Shown here in pieces: positions 1 through 5,552 of a stretch of 5,817 nucleotides of DNA; within the stretch, counting starts at the first letter, position 1, and each line of letters starts with the position of its first letter. The notes below the pieces were generated by a model, which was not told where the DNA came from, did not search any database, and was given only the letters and a program-made list of their open reading frames with translations. Source of the DNA: CBDUEV01 sp965366365 (lineage in GTDB: Bacteria > Actinomycetota > Acidimicrobiia > Spongiisociales > JAENVV01). The position numbers were made by a program, and so were the translations under genes. The DNA lies in the NCBI GenBank assembly GCA_965366365.1, contig CBDUEV010000117.1, positions 1-5,817 on the forward strand, given 5' to 3'.

Positions 1-148
1 AGTACCCGAGCCGAAGGCGAGGGGGAGGGGGGGTCGCGCGGTCCGGTTGACGTTTTCTCGTGCGGTGGTTGGTCGTAGACCCGGGGCTTGTGCTTCCTCC
101 CCCCGTTTTCGGGGGGAGTACCTGAGCCGAAGGCGAGGGGGAGGGGGG
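1..148. repeat. Two copies of a 32-bp G-rich intergenic repeat
   Basis: Positions 1-32 and 117-148 match at 31 of 32 bases; the only difference is C at 7 versus T at 123. The shared unit starts AGTACC, continues GAGCCGAAGGCGAG and ends in two G runs split by one A. The copies lie 116 bp apart start to start. The second is fused at its left to a hairpin (97-118). The first is cut by the window edge, so a matching hairpin may lie outside. No reading frame of note crosses the region. This looks like a REP-like intergenic element; its function cannot be read from the sequence. Confidence 0.75.
97..118. repeat. Perfect 9-bp hairpin with TTTT loop, joined to the second repeat copy
   Basis: CTCCCCCCG at 97-105 and CGGGGGGAG at 110-118 are exact reverse complements around a TTTT loop. 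No T run follows on either strand, so it is not a canonical intrinsic terminator, although such a strong stem could pause or end transcription arriving from the aldo/keto reductase on the minus strand. The C-rich left arm could also pair with the G runs at 136-148, giving an alternative longer-range structure. Confidence 0.7.
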
Positions 149-195
149 TTGCGGCCCTGATTAGATCCGAGCTCATCCGTTCTCCAAGATCGGGT

Positions 196-210
196 TGCCG
201 CGGAGCGGCA
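196..210 (-). terminator. Possible terminator hairpin after the aldo/keto reductase
   Basis: On the minus strand TGCCGC, TCC loop, GCGGCA forms a 6-bp GC-rich stem beginning 18 bases past the reductase stop. No T tract follows, so only position and stem support it. The rest of 149-228 shows no gene. Confidence 0.3.
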
Positions 211-228
211 CTCGAACGTCGTTGTGGA

Positions 229-1260
229 TCAGGTTGGTGAATCGCTCCCGCCGGTGGCATCGAGAAACCACGAGGCCCAGGTGTCCGCCTCCTCGTCGCC
301 GATGTCGAGGCGCAATGCCTCGGCCACGAGGGAGAGATGCGGGCTGGTTCGCGAAGGGGCGGTCGTGATCGCCGTCACGTCGGGCCGGCTCATGAGCCAG
401 GCCAGGGCGAGCGCGCCGGACGTCGCGCCGCGTGCATCCGCCTCCGCTCGCAGCCGTTCGAGGGCGTCGTGCAGCGATGGATTCACCGGATCGAGGTAGC
501 CGACGTCGACGAGACTGCCGGCCGGTGGCGCGGTATCGCGGCGGTACTTGCCTGTCAGGACGCCTGACGCCAGGGCGGAATAGGCGGTGTAGGCAATGCC
601 GTGCTCAGCAGCTACCCGGCGGACCTCGGCGTCGCCGTCCGGGTCGAGCAGGTTGTAGCCGTTCTGGATCACTTCGTAGCCGCGCACCTTTAGGCGCTCG
701 GCTGCGTCGATCGCCGCACGCAGTTGATCGGCGTCGACGTTGCTGGCACCGAGCCGTTGGAAGCGTCCGCTCGCACGGATCGTCTCCAGGGCGTCGAGCG
801 TGACCTCGATCCGGACCGATTCGTAGCCGGGGGGTCGTAGGGGATGATCGTCAGGAGCGTGGGTGTAGAGCACCTCGACCGCATCGACGCTCAGGCGGTC
901 GAGGCTGCCGGAGAAGATCCGGTCGATGTACTCCAGCTCGAATCGTCCGTCGCGCCCGTCGAGCCACGGCGGTCCGACCTTGGTCGAGATCCTGATCCGC
1001 CCCGTCACCGACGAGGGGCGAGAGGCCACCCAGCGCCCGACCATCCGTTCGCTCTCGCCGTCGGCGTACCGCTCGGCGGTGTCGAACAGTGTGATCCCCA
1101 GGTTGGCCGCCTCGTCCATCGAGGCAAGCGACGTTTCCTCACCCATGCCCTTCCCGACGAAGTCGCGAGCTCCACCGATCCCGCCGAAGTTGCCGCAGCC
1201 CAACACGACCGGCCCGTACGGCCAGCCGAGATCGTCGAGCCCGTGCCCCTGAACCGACAT
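229..1260 (-). CDS. Aldo/keto reductase family oxidoreductase
   Basis: A 343-residue NAD(P)H-dependent aldo/keto reductase of the (beta/alpha)8-barrel superfamily, which reduces aldehydes or ketones to alcohols in the cytoplasm; the substrate is unknown. The catalytic tetrad is visible: Asp60 and Tyr65 in FDTAERYADGESE, Lys94 in ISTKVG, and His134 in VLYTHAPDD. Further family landmarks are LGCGNFGG near residue 20, GASN near 171, QNGYNLLD near 199, YSALASGVLTGKY near 227, and a C-terminal cofactor-binding stretch ALAWLMSRPDVTAITTAPSR. Length is normal. I chose the ATG at 1260 because the frame extends upstream only to a GTG at 1308 with non-family residues, and because a TACGAT box lies six bases before this ATG, fitting a leaderless transcript. 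It has its own spacer on both sides and shows no operon with the HTH gene. The family call is firm; the subfamily is not assigned. Confidence 0.95.
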   Translation of the reverse strand: MSVQGHGLDDLGWPYGPVVLGCGNFGGIGGARDFVGKGMGEETSLASMDEAANLGITLFDTAERYADGESERMVGRWVASRPSSVTGRIRISTKVGPPWLDGRDGRFELEYIDRIFSGSLDRLSVDAVEVLYTHAPDDHPLRPPGYESVRIEVTLDALETIRASGRFQRLGASNVDADQLRAAIDAAERLKVRGYEVIQNGYNLLDPDGDAEVRRVAAEHGIAYTAYSALASGVLTGKYRRDTAPPAGSLVDVGYLDPVNPSLHDALERLRAEADARGATSGALALAWLMSRPDVTAITTAPSRTSPHLSLVAEALRLDIGDEEADTWASWFLDATGGSDSPT

Positions 1261-1452
1261 GGCTCGATCGTAGCTCCGCGCCAAGCGCGAGTGAGCCCGA
1301 ATGGCCACGCGGAGGGCCCTCGCTCGAGTTGCGACCGAGGTCCTTCCTTCGTTCCGCGACTAGCTGGGCGGGTGGCCGACGCTCGGTCGGTCTGTCGACC
1401 GTCACACCAATCCGCAAGCGATTACGCGCGTCAGGTTGGACCGGCGGAGGGG
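1261..1452. other. Intergenic spacer with two short inverted repeats
   Basis: No convincing gene lies between the reductase start and the HTH gene stop. It holds a 10-bp palindrome GAGGGCCCTC (1312-1321) and a 6-bp stem CGGTCG/CGACCG (1384-1389 with 1396-1401, six-base loop). The latter lies about 50 bases past the HTH gene stop on the minus strand and could act as a weak terminator, but lacks a T run. Confidence 0.4.
1267..1272 (-). promoter_or_regulatory. Candidate -10 box for a leaderless aldo/keto reductase transcript
   Basis: On the minus strand TACGAT (TAnnnT type) is followed by six bases and then the ATG at 1260, placing the transcription start at or next to the start codon. No good -35 box is seen 17 bases upstream, and no well-placed Shine-Dalgarno sequence exists (a GGAG lies 13 bases away). 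The same arrangement appears before the DUF1801 gene. Confidence 0.45.
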
Positions 1453-1878
1453 TCAGACTCGGTTCCAGTGCTTCGACCGTTCCAGCCGGTTAAGCGCGTC
1501 TTGCTCGACGAAGTACCGCAGGTAGCCGCAGTCACCGCACACGACGGGGCGGATCTTGGTGGAGGTGAGACTCCGGCCGGCGAGCTTGGGGACGAGTTCC
1601 CCGCTGATGGTCGTGGTCTGGATGGAACCTTTGTACTGGAACACGCGATCGGATCGGCATTCGGGGCACGGTGACATGGGTGATTCCTTGTCGTCGAGGT
1701 CCGCAATGTCGAGATCGAGGGCAGACGCCACGGCGCTCTTGGATCGGAGGGAGGCCACGGCGGCCGTTTCGATTCGCTGGATCGTTCTCAGGTTGAGTCC
1801 CGAGACTCGCGCCAGCTCTTCTTGCGACCACCCGCGTGCGGTCCTCGTCTCTCGAATCAGGTCGGCGTCCACTCTCAT
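1453..1878 (-). CDS. XRE-family HTH regulator fused to a C-terminal zinc ribbon
   Basis: A 141-residue two-domain protein. Residues 4-62 form an XRE/Cro-type helix-turn-helix: DLIRETRTARGWSQEELARV covers helices 1 and 2, GLNLRTIQRIETAAVASL the recognition helix and turn, then a closing helix. After a short acidic linker, residues 69-125 carry CPEC (Cys71, Cys74) and CGDCG (Cys114, Cys117), spaced as in small Zn-ribbon nucleic-acid-binding proteins of the DUF2082/Zn_ribbon_13 type, so one zinc ion is likely bound. The start is set by AGGAG six bases before the ATG. It is probably a DNA-binding transcription regulator; the target is unknown. Its first 28 codons are duplicated in inverted orientation at 5380-5463, just beyond the toxin operon, which makes that operon a reasonable candidate target. 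Domain calls are confident; the regulatory role is inference. Confidence 0.88.
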   Translation of the reverse strand: MRVDADLIRETRTARGWSQEELARVSGLNLRTIQRIETAAVASLRSKSAVASALDLDIADLDDKESPMSPCPECRSDRVFQYKGSIQTTTISGELVPKLAGRSLTSTKIRPVVCGDCGYLRYFVEQDALNRLERSKHWNRV

Positions 1879-1884
1879 CTCACA

Positions 1885-1889
1885 CTCCT
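1885..1889 (-). promoter_or_regulatory. Ribosome binding site of the HTH/zinc-ribbon gene
   Basis: AGGAG on the minus strand with six bases to the ATG at 1878, a near-ideal Shine-Dalgarno sequence. The truncated copy at 5369 has a different leader, so the duplication does not include this site. Confidence 0.7.
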
Positions 1890-1913
1890 GGACCTAGGGA
1901 TGGGCTTGCCGCC

Positions 1914-1919
1914 AGTATC
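1914..1919 (-). promoter_or_regulatory. Possible -10 box of the HTH/zinc-ribbon gene
   Basis: GATACT on the minus strand, 35 bases before the start codon, resembles TATAAT. No clear -35 box is visible at 17-18 bases, so this is a weak call. Confidence 0.3.
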
Positions 1920-1975
1920 AGATGCACCGGGGGTCAGCACCACGGCTCAGCCACGACTTCTTCCCGTCGACCCTA

Positions 1976-1995
1976 CGACAGTTGTGCGACAGTTG
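1976..1995. repeat. 9-bp direct repeat with 11-bp period
   Basis: CGACAGTTG occurs at 1976-1984 and again at 1987-1995, about one helical turn apart, in the spacer between the HTH gene and the hydrolase stop. It could be a tandem operator upstream of the HTH gene or chance. Confidence 0.4.
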
Positions 1996-2002
1996 CCGAG
2001 AA

Positions 2003-2020
2003 ACCCGACGTTCGGCGGGT
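2003..2020 (-). terminator. Weak possible terminator after the alpha/beta hydrolase
   Basis: On the minus strand ACCCG and CGGGT pair around an 8-base loop, 18 bases past the hydrolase stop, followed by TTCTC. The stem is short and the T run broken, so this is tentative. Confidence 0.25.
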
Positions 2021-2038
2021 GCGTTGGCGCCGGGTCGG

Positions 2039-2980
2039 TCAGGCTCGAGCGGCGTGAGTGCGGGTGCCCAGGAACTCGGCGATGGCTGCGGCGACGACCC
2101 CGGTTTGGCCGAGCTGGAGGTGTCCACCCGACTCGAGGGTCGCCAGCCGGGCGTTCGGCATGACGTCCACCGCCCGCGCGGCAGCCTCGTAGGAGGCGAG
2201 TGGATCGTCGACGGCGTGGATCACCAGGGTCGGCACGGCCAGGTCGGCCAGCGGGAGATCGTCGATCTCGGGGTTGGACTGATAGGCGTCGAAGATGGCG
2301 CCGGCCTTGCGAGGCGTGAGGGGGAAGACGCTGTCGATCATGGTGTCGATCTGGCGGGCGTGGTCTTCGGTGTGGGGGAACCCGCCGGGCACACCCATCA
2401 ACCCTCGCATGAACTGGGGGGTCAGCGCTTTGAGCGACCACATGGCCGGTTGCGTGTAGAACGCCTTGGCCCAGGCCGGGGGTGCCGTGGCGGTGGGGCT
2501 GCCCGGCAGGTTGCCGGAGCTGATGATGAGATGGCCGACCCGGTCGGGGTGACGGAGGGCGAGCTGGACGGCGGCGCCGGTTCCGGCGGAGATGCCTACC
2601 GCGTCGACGGTTTGGATCCCGAGGTGGTCGAGCAGTTCGGCGAAGGCGTCCGCTTGTCGGGCGCTGGAGGCGTCCTCGGGCAGGGTGGTGCCCAGGTAGC
2701 CGAACCGGGAGGGCACGATCACTCGTCGGTCGGGGAACAGGCCTGCGACGGCCACGAGGCCGCCGTCGCAGCCGTGGAAGATGCCGTGGCTGACCAGGAC
2801 CGGCGGTCCGTCTCCGACGTCGGCGTATTCGTGGGTACCCCACGGGGTCGGAATGGTGTGGCGGGCGAGTTTGTCGAGCCGGTTCTGGGCTGAGGCGATG
2901 TCGCGGTCGTAGCGGCGCCACAGCGCGACGATGCCGCCGCCCAGCCCGATCGGGACGAGGGTGAGGATTCGTTTCAACAT
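2039..2980 (-). CDS. Membrane-anchored alpha/beta-fold hydrolase
   Basis: A 313-residue serine hydrolase of the alpha/beta superfamily. The proposed triad is visible: nucleophile Ser131 in GISAGTG (G-x-S-x-G elbow), acid Asp259 in IHAVDDPLA, and His287 in SGGHLQLG. HGIFHG near residue 65 fits the oxyanion-hole HG motif. A cap region of about 90 residues follows the elbow. The start at 2980 gives MLKRILTLVPIGLGGGIVAL, a basic then hydrophobic N terminus typical of a signal anchor, followed by RRYDRD, so the catalytic domain is likely outside the membrane or tethered to it. A GTG at 3007 would add nine residues; neither start has a good Shine-Dalgarno sequence. The substrate (ester, lactone or other) cannot be read. 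It lies 103 bases downstream of the last frame of the toxin operon on the same strand, so co-transcription is possible but not shown. Confidence 0.9.
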   Translation of the reverse strand: MLKRILTLVPIGLGGGIVALWRRYDRDIASAQNRLDKLARHTIPTPWGTHEYADVGDGPPVLVSHGIFHGCDGGLVAVAGLFPDRRVIVPSRFGYLGTTLPEDASSARQADAFAELLDHLGIQTVDAVGISAGTGAAVQLALRHPDRVGHLIISSGNLPGSPTATAPPAWAKAFYTQPAMWSLKALTPQFMRGLMGVPGGFPHTEDHARQIDTMIDSVFPLTPRKAGAIFDAYQSNPEIDDLPLADLAVPTLVIHAVDDPLASYEAAARAVDVMPNARLATLESGGHLQLGQTGVVAAAIAEFLGTRTHAARA

Positions 2981-3072
2981 ACGCGCAGTGTCCAACCGGT
3001 CGGCCACCGTGACCAGGGGCCAAACGTCCCCCGATGGGAGCGGCCTCCCGAGCCTCCGGTCAGCCGGCCACC

Positions 3073-3119
3073 CGATCTGCGATTAGGCGGGCGCCATCTG
3101 CGTTACGCCGCGCAGATCG
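3073..3119 (-). repeat. 9-bp inverted repeat enclosing the end of the toxin operon
   Basis: CGATCTGCG (3073-3081) and CGCAGATCG (3111-3119) are exact reverse complements separated by 29 bases, which themselves contain a GGCG/CGCC pair. On the minus transcript this could fold at the 3' end of the operon and protect or end the message. No T run follows. It overlaps the 22-codon mini-ORF. Confidence 0.45.
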
Positions 3120-3151
3120 TCGAAGCGGTCGGCGGCCAGTGCCTCGCTCAT
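3083..3151 (-). CDS. 22-codon mini-ORF overlapping the putative immunity gene
   Basis: Reads MSEALAADRFDDLRGVTQMA then PA and a TAA stop. Its ATG overlaps the TGA of the preceding gene in an ATGA junction, exactly like the toxin/immunity junction, and a GGGGGAG Shine-Dalgarno sequence sits seven bases upstream. This favours real, coupled translation. It is too short to assign. It may be a genuine small protein, or the 5' remnant of a longer gene lost to a stop and deletion; the sequence after the TAA does not continue as an evident gene. Confidence 0.4.
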   Translation of the reverse strand: MSEALAADRFDDLRGVTQMAPA

Positions 3152-3597
3152 CCCGGGACTCCCCCGAAGGGTTCGACGAAGATGGCTCCGACGAATGCAT
3201 GGTCGGGGTCGGTGACGTCATAGAGTTCTGGCACCACGGCGGGGTCCTCCGGGGTGCGCTTTCGCCGGTTGGGGCGGACGAGTTCGTAGGACACGCCGGG
3301 GTCACCGGGATCTGCCCACAGACCTTGGTGCTCGTCGTATTCCAGGGTGGCCAGGGAAACCAGGTGTCGATAGCTGGTGCCGACATGGATCCCGCGGGGC
3401 GTCACTCCGGCCTTGGAGCTGCTCGAGATCACCTGGACGACGACCCCGGAGTGCAGAATGGCTTCTACCTCTCCCACCCGGATCAGCATGAGGTCGTCGC
3501 GGTCGGCGCTCGGGTGGGAGATGTCCTGGTAGTCATCTATCTCGGACAGGCGCTGGCCCACCCGAAGCACCCCGATCCCGACGCCTGGGATGATCAT
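3148..3597 (-). CDS. Putative immunity protein paired with the polymorphic toxin
   Basis: A 149-residue soluble protein with no signal peptide or membrane segment. Its start overlaps the toxin stop (ATGA, 3594-3597) and has AAGGAG seven bases upstream, so the two are translationally coupled. The N terminus IPGVGIGVLRVGQRLSEI resembles the opening of small BamE/SmpA-like domains (G-I-G-x-L-x-x-G, then a helix). A strand-rich middle follows (VEAILHSGVVVQVISSSS, then GIHVGTSYRHLV). I infer an immunity role from position directly after the toxin, small size and tight coupling; no specific immunity family was recognised. Hand counts give about 60-62% GC in two 60-base rows, against about 80% in a row of the neighbouring hydrolase, which fits a transferred toxin/immunity pair. 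It could instead be a chaperone or secretion adaptor. Confidence 0.7.
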   Translation of the reverse strand: MIIPGVGIGVLRVGQRLSEIDDYQDISHPSADRDDLMLIRVGEVEAILHSGVVVQVISSSSKAGVTPRGIHVGTSYRHLVSLATLEYDEHQGLWADPGDPGVSYELVRPNRRKRTPEDPAVVPELYDVTDPDHAFVGAIFVEPFGGVPG

Positions 3598-5321
3598 GGT
3601 CCGGCTCCTTCCACGAAACGAATCTTCTCCACTGTGGCCGCCTGGGGATCGAAGACCTCGACAGTCGGCGTGCCGTCCTTGGATGGTCGCAGGGTGAAAC
3701 GAACGCCGTCGACCAATTCGACCTTGGGTGTCGACACGGAGTGGACCCGGACTCCGGTCTGTTCCTGGAAGAAGGCGATGGACGCCTCCTCTCCGCCCCG
3801 CACCCGGGTCTGAACCGATCTGACATTGCGCCCGGTGGCTCTCGTGGCCGATCCGAAGCTTCGTGTTCGAAGCTCGACAGGATGGGTCCCAAACCAACCA
3901 TCGGCCCCTCTGCTCAGCCGGCGTGTAGCCGTGGTGGCGCTGCGCGTTGCCGCCAGTGCTTTCAGGTCGTCGAGTTTGGTGGTGAGGCGGGTGAGGGTGG
4001 TGCCGAGTTTGCCGGTTCGGGCGGCGGCTGCGGCGCCGCCGCTGAGTGCGATGGCGGCGATGTCGGGGATCAGGCTGCCGGCCCAGTGGGTGGGGTTGGC
4101 TTTCAGTCCTTCGAGGTCGATGAGAGCTGAGACGAAGGCTTTGGGATCGCGGAAGAGGAGGGCGATACCGCCTCCCAGCCCGGCCCAGTGCTCTCGGAAG
4201 GCGTGGCGGTCCCACAATCCTTGGATGGTGAGGCCCGCCACGGCGGAGCCGATTTCCCAGGTTCCGTCCCAGATGCCTTCGAGGAACTCGATGGGGATGG
4301 CGTCGTCGCGGGACGGGTCGATTTCGTCGAGGTAGGTGACCAGGGTGCCGGACAGGACATCGAGGGTTTTGGGGCCGAGTTGGGTGGCGGTCACGGTTTG
4401 CCAGGCTGGGTCGAGGGAGTCAAGACCCGACAAGGCGGCTATGGCGTGGTCGGGGTCGGTGGGGTCGGCGGCGGCCAGGAGCAGGAAGTCGAGGCGGGTG
4501 GCCGGGTCGGGGTGAGTGGCCATGGCGGCGGCCAGGTGGTGGAAGCGGGTGCCGTGTTCGGCCTGGGCGAGGCGCCAGCTGGTGGCGGCCGACCCTCGGG
4601 TCGTGAGCATGGTGAACAGCTCGGCTTCTTCGGCTTCCGAGAGGTTGCCGCCCCGGATGCCGTCCAGCTCGTGAAACCAGCGATAGAGCTCATCGTCGGA
4701 GAGGGTTGCGATCACCGCGTCGAACTCGGGTTGGTCGAGGTCGGCGAGGGTCCCTCCGATGGAGAGCAGCTCTTTTCGGGAGACGTCGCCGAACCACGAC
4801 TCGTTCAGGTCGGCCCGGATAGCAGCCACCGATCGGTCGACCACGGGCGAGTCGGGGACCGGCTGGTGCGGTGAGCGGTGGAGGTTCCAGCTGATGGCGG
4901 CGTCGAGCGCCTCGAGGGCCGCCACCAGTTCCAAGGCGGCGGGATCGCCGCCGGGGAGTCCGTGGGCGGACTCCAGTTGGACCTCGACCTCGGCCAACGT
5001 CACCTCGAGGAGCCGACGTTCCACCTCGGCGGCCCGGTCGGTGGATCCCTCGTCGGGGAGGCAGGTCAGGGTCGCCAGATCGGTTTCCAGCAGGATTCGT
5101 TCTTCGGCGAGTCGCAACAGCCGCACCCGGGTGGCCAGGTCGGCTGCACGATCGCTCATGGACTCGACTACGCCGCTCAGCGCCGCCGACGACGAAGAAT
5201 GGCGCCCTGCTGTTGCCAGCACCGACAAGACTCGAGCCCCTGTCCACGACAGCTCATCGGCCGCAGTACGCAAGCCGGTCGCTTCGGTTTCCAACAGACC
5301 CTTATCCAAACGATACCGCAT
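3594..5321 (-). CDS. Polymorphic toxin-like protein with ESX/WXG-style N terminus
   Basis: A 575-residue protein without signal peptide. Residues 1-150 are helical and Leu/Ala/Glu-rich, with a W-T-G (26-28) between two helices, suggestive of a WXG100-like export domain. Residues ~185-300 hold the helical module LSDDELYRWFHELDG then LSEAEEAELFTML, familiar from actinobacterial ESX-type toxins. A Gly/Ala-rich linker at ~409-438 (NPTHWAGSLIPDIAAIALSG, then an alanine run and ARTGK) is the pretoxin style of such proteins. The last ~70-105 residues (from about GGEEASIAFFQEQTG) form a compact tip ending TPTVEVFDP and EKIRF, the expected place for the effector; I do not recognise its family or catalytic residues. 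The ATG at 5321 is chosen over a GTG at 5327 because TATATT lies eight bases before it, fitting a leaderless message. It is first in an operon with a putative immunity gene. Architecture is fairly sure; toxicity and export route are inferred. Confidence 0.75.
   Translation of the reverse strand: MRYRLDKGLLETEATGLRTAADELSWTGARVLSVLATAGRHSSSSAALSGVVESMSDRAADLATRVRLLRLAEERILLETDLATLTCLPDEGSTDRAAEVERRLLEVTLAEVEVQLESAHGLPGGDPAALELVAALEALDAAISWNLHRSPHQPVPDSPVVDRSVAAIRADLNESWFGDVSRKELLSIGGTLADLDQPEFDAVIATLSDDELYRWFHELDGIRGGNLSEAEEAELFTMLTTRGSAATSWRLAQAEHGTRFHHLAAAMATHPDPATRLDFLLLAAADPTDPDHAIAALSGLDSLDPAWQTVTATQLGPKTLDVLSGTLVTYLDEIDPSRDDAIPIEFLEGIWDGTWEIGSAVAGLTIQGLWDRHAFREHWAGLGGGIALLFRDPKAFVSALIDLEGLKANPTHWAGSLIPDIAAIALSGGAAAAARTGKLGTTLTRLTTKLDDLKALAATRSATTATRRLSRGADGWFGTHPVELRTRSFGSATRATGRNVRSVQTRVRGGEEASIAFFQEQTGVRVHSVSTPKVELVDGVRFTLRPSKDGTPTVEVFDPQAATVEKIRFVEGAGP
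3605..3610 (-). promoter_or_regulatory. Ribosome binding site of the putative immunity gene
   Basis: AAGGAG on the minus strand, inside the last codons of the toxin gene, seven bases before the ATG at 3597. It fixes the start and, with the ATGA overlap, indicates coupled translation. Confidence 0.75.
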
Positions 5322-5368
5322 CGTCACGTAATATAACGTTAACTATCGAAAGAGGAAAGAGGTTCGGG
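5322..5368. promoter_or_regulatory. Divergent promoter region of the toxin operon and truncated HTH copy
   Basis: A short AT-rich island in GC-rich DNA. On the minus strand TATATT (5330-5335) lies eight bases before the toxin ATG. On the plus strand TAATAT (5329-5334) or TATAAC (5332-5337) lies 31-34 bases before the ATG at 5369, which has AGAGG (5358-5362) six bases upstream. The -10-like boxes therefore overlap on opposite strands. An 8-bp palindrome TAACGTTA (5334-5341) and GTTAAC (5338-5343) sit within, a plausible operator. No good -35 boxes are seen. Confidence 0.5.
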
Positions 5369-5491
5369 ATGGTGGAAGGGAGAGTGGACGCCGACCTGAT
5401 TCGGGAGACGAGGACCGCCTGCGGGTGGTCGCAAGAGGAGCTGGCGCGAGTCGCTGGACTCAAACCCCGGTGGGTGTCACACTGGAACGCC

Positions 5492-5506
5492 ACCGGCCTC
5501 GCCGGT
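5492..5506 (+). other. Perfect 6-bp GC hairpin in the HTH remnant tail
   Basis: ACCGGC (5492-5497), CTC loop, GCCGGT (5501-5506). It lies downstream of the homology breakpoint and 53 bases ahead of the DUF1801 start. It could attenuate or end readthrough from the truncated HTH gene, but no T run follows. Confidence 0.3.
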
Positions 5507-5546
5507 CGAGGACGATGCCGATGCCCGGCCGGACGAGGACTCGGAG

Positions 5547-5552
5547 TAGCGT
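5547..5552 (+). promoter_or_regulatory. Candidate -10 box for a leaderless DUF1801 transcript
   Basis: TAGCGT (TAnnnT) is followed by six bases and the ATG at 5559, the same geometry as at the aldo/keto reductase. No well-spaced Shine-Dalgarno sequence is present. Weak because the match is only TAnnnT. Confidence 0.3.

Noticed and set aside
1312..1321. 10-bp palindrome GAGGGCCCTC as an operator
   Set aside because: Short GC palindromes are common in DNA of this composition, and it sits about 40 bases upstream of the likely reductase -10 box with no second copy.
844..1674. Plus-strand 276-codon frame
   Set aside because: Runs antisense through the aldo/keto reductase, the spacer and half of the HTH gene; no domain signal.
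1922..2893. Long plus-strand frame (323 codons) opposite the hydrolase
   Set aside because: It is Gly/Val/Glu-rich low-complexity translation antisense to a gene with a complete catalytic triad; no family motif.
1947..3023. Minus-strand 358-codon frame overlapping the hydrolase in another frame
   Set aside because: Arg/Pro/His-rich composition typical of an off-frame reading of GC-rich coding DNA.
3598..4215. N-terminal extension of the immunity frame to 4215 (355 codons)
   Set aside because: The added part is Arg/Pro/His-rich and lies wholly within the toxin gene; the ATG at 3597 has a strong Shine-Dalgarno sequence and ATGA overlap.
4188..4874. Plus-strand 228-codon Gly/Val-rich frame
   Set aside because: Antisense shadow of the toxin gene; repeated GVG/GGG content comes from GC-rich codons on the other strand.
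1793..5463. The HTH inverted repeats as ends of an insertion sequence
   Set aside because: They are coding sequence, no transposase lies between them, and no target-site duplication could be seen at their outer edges.
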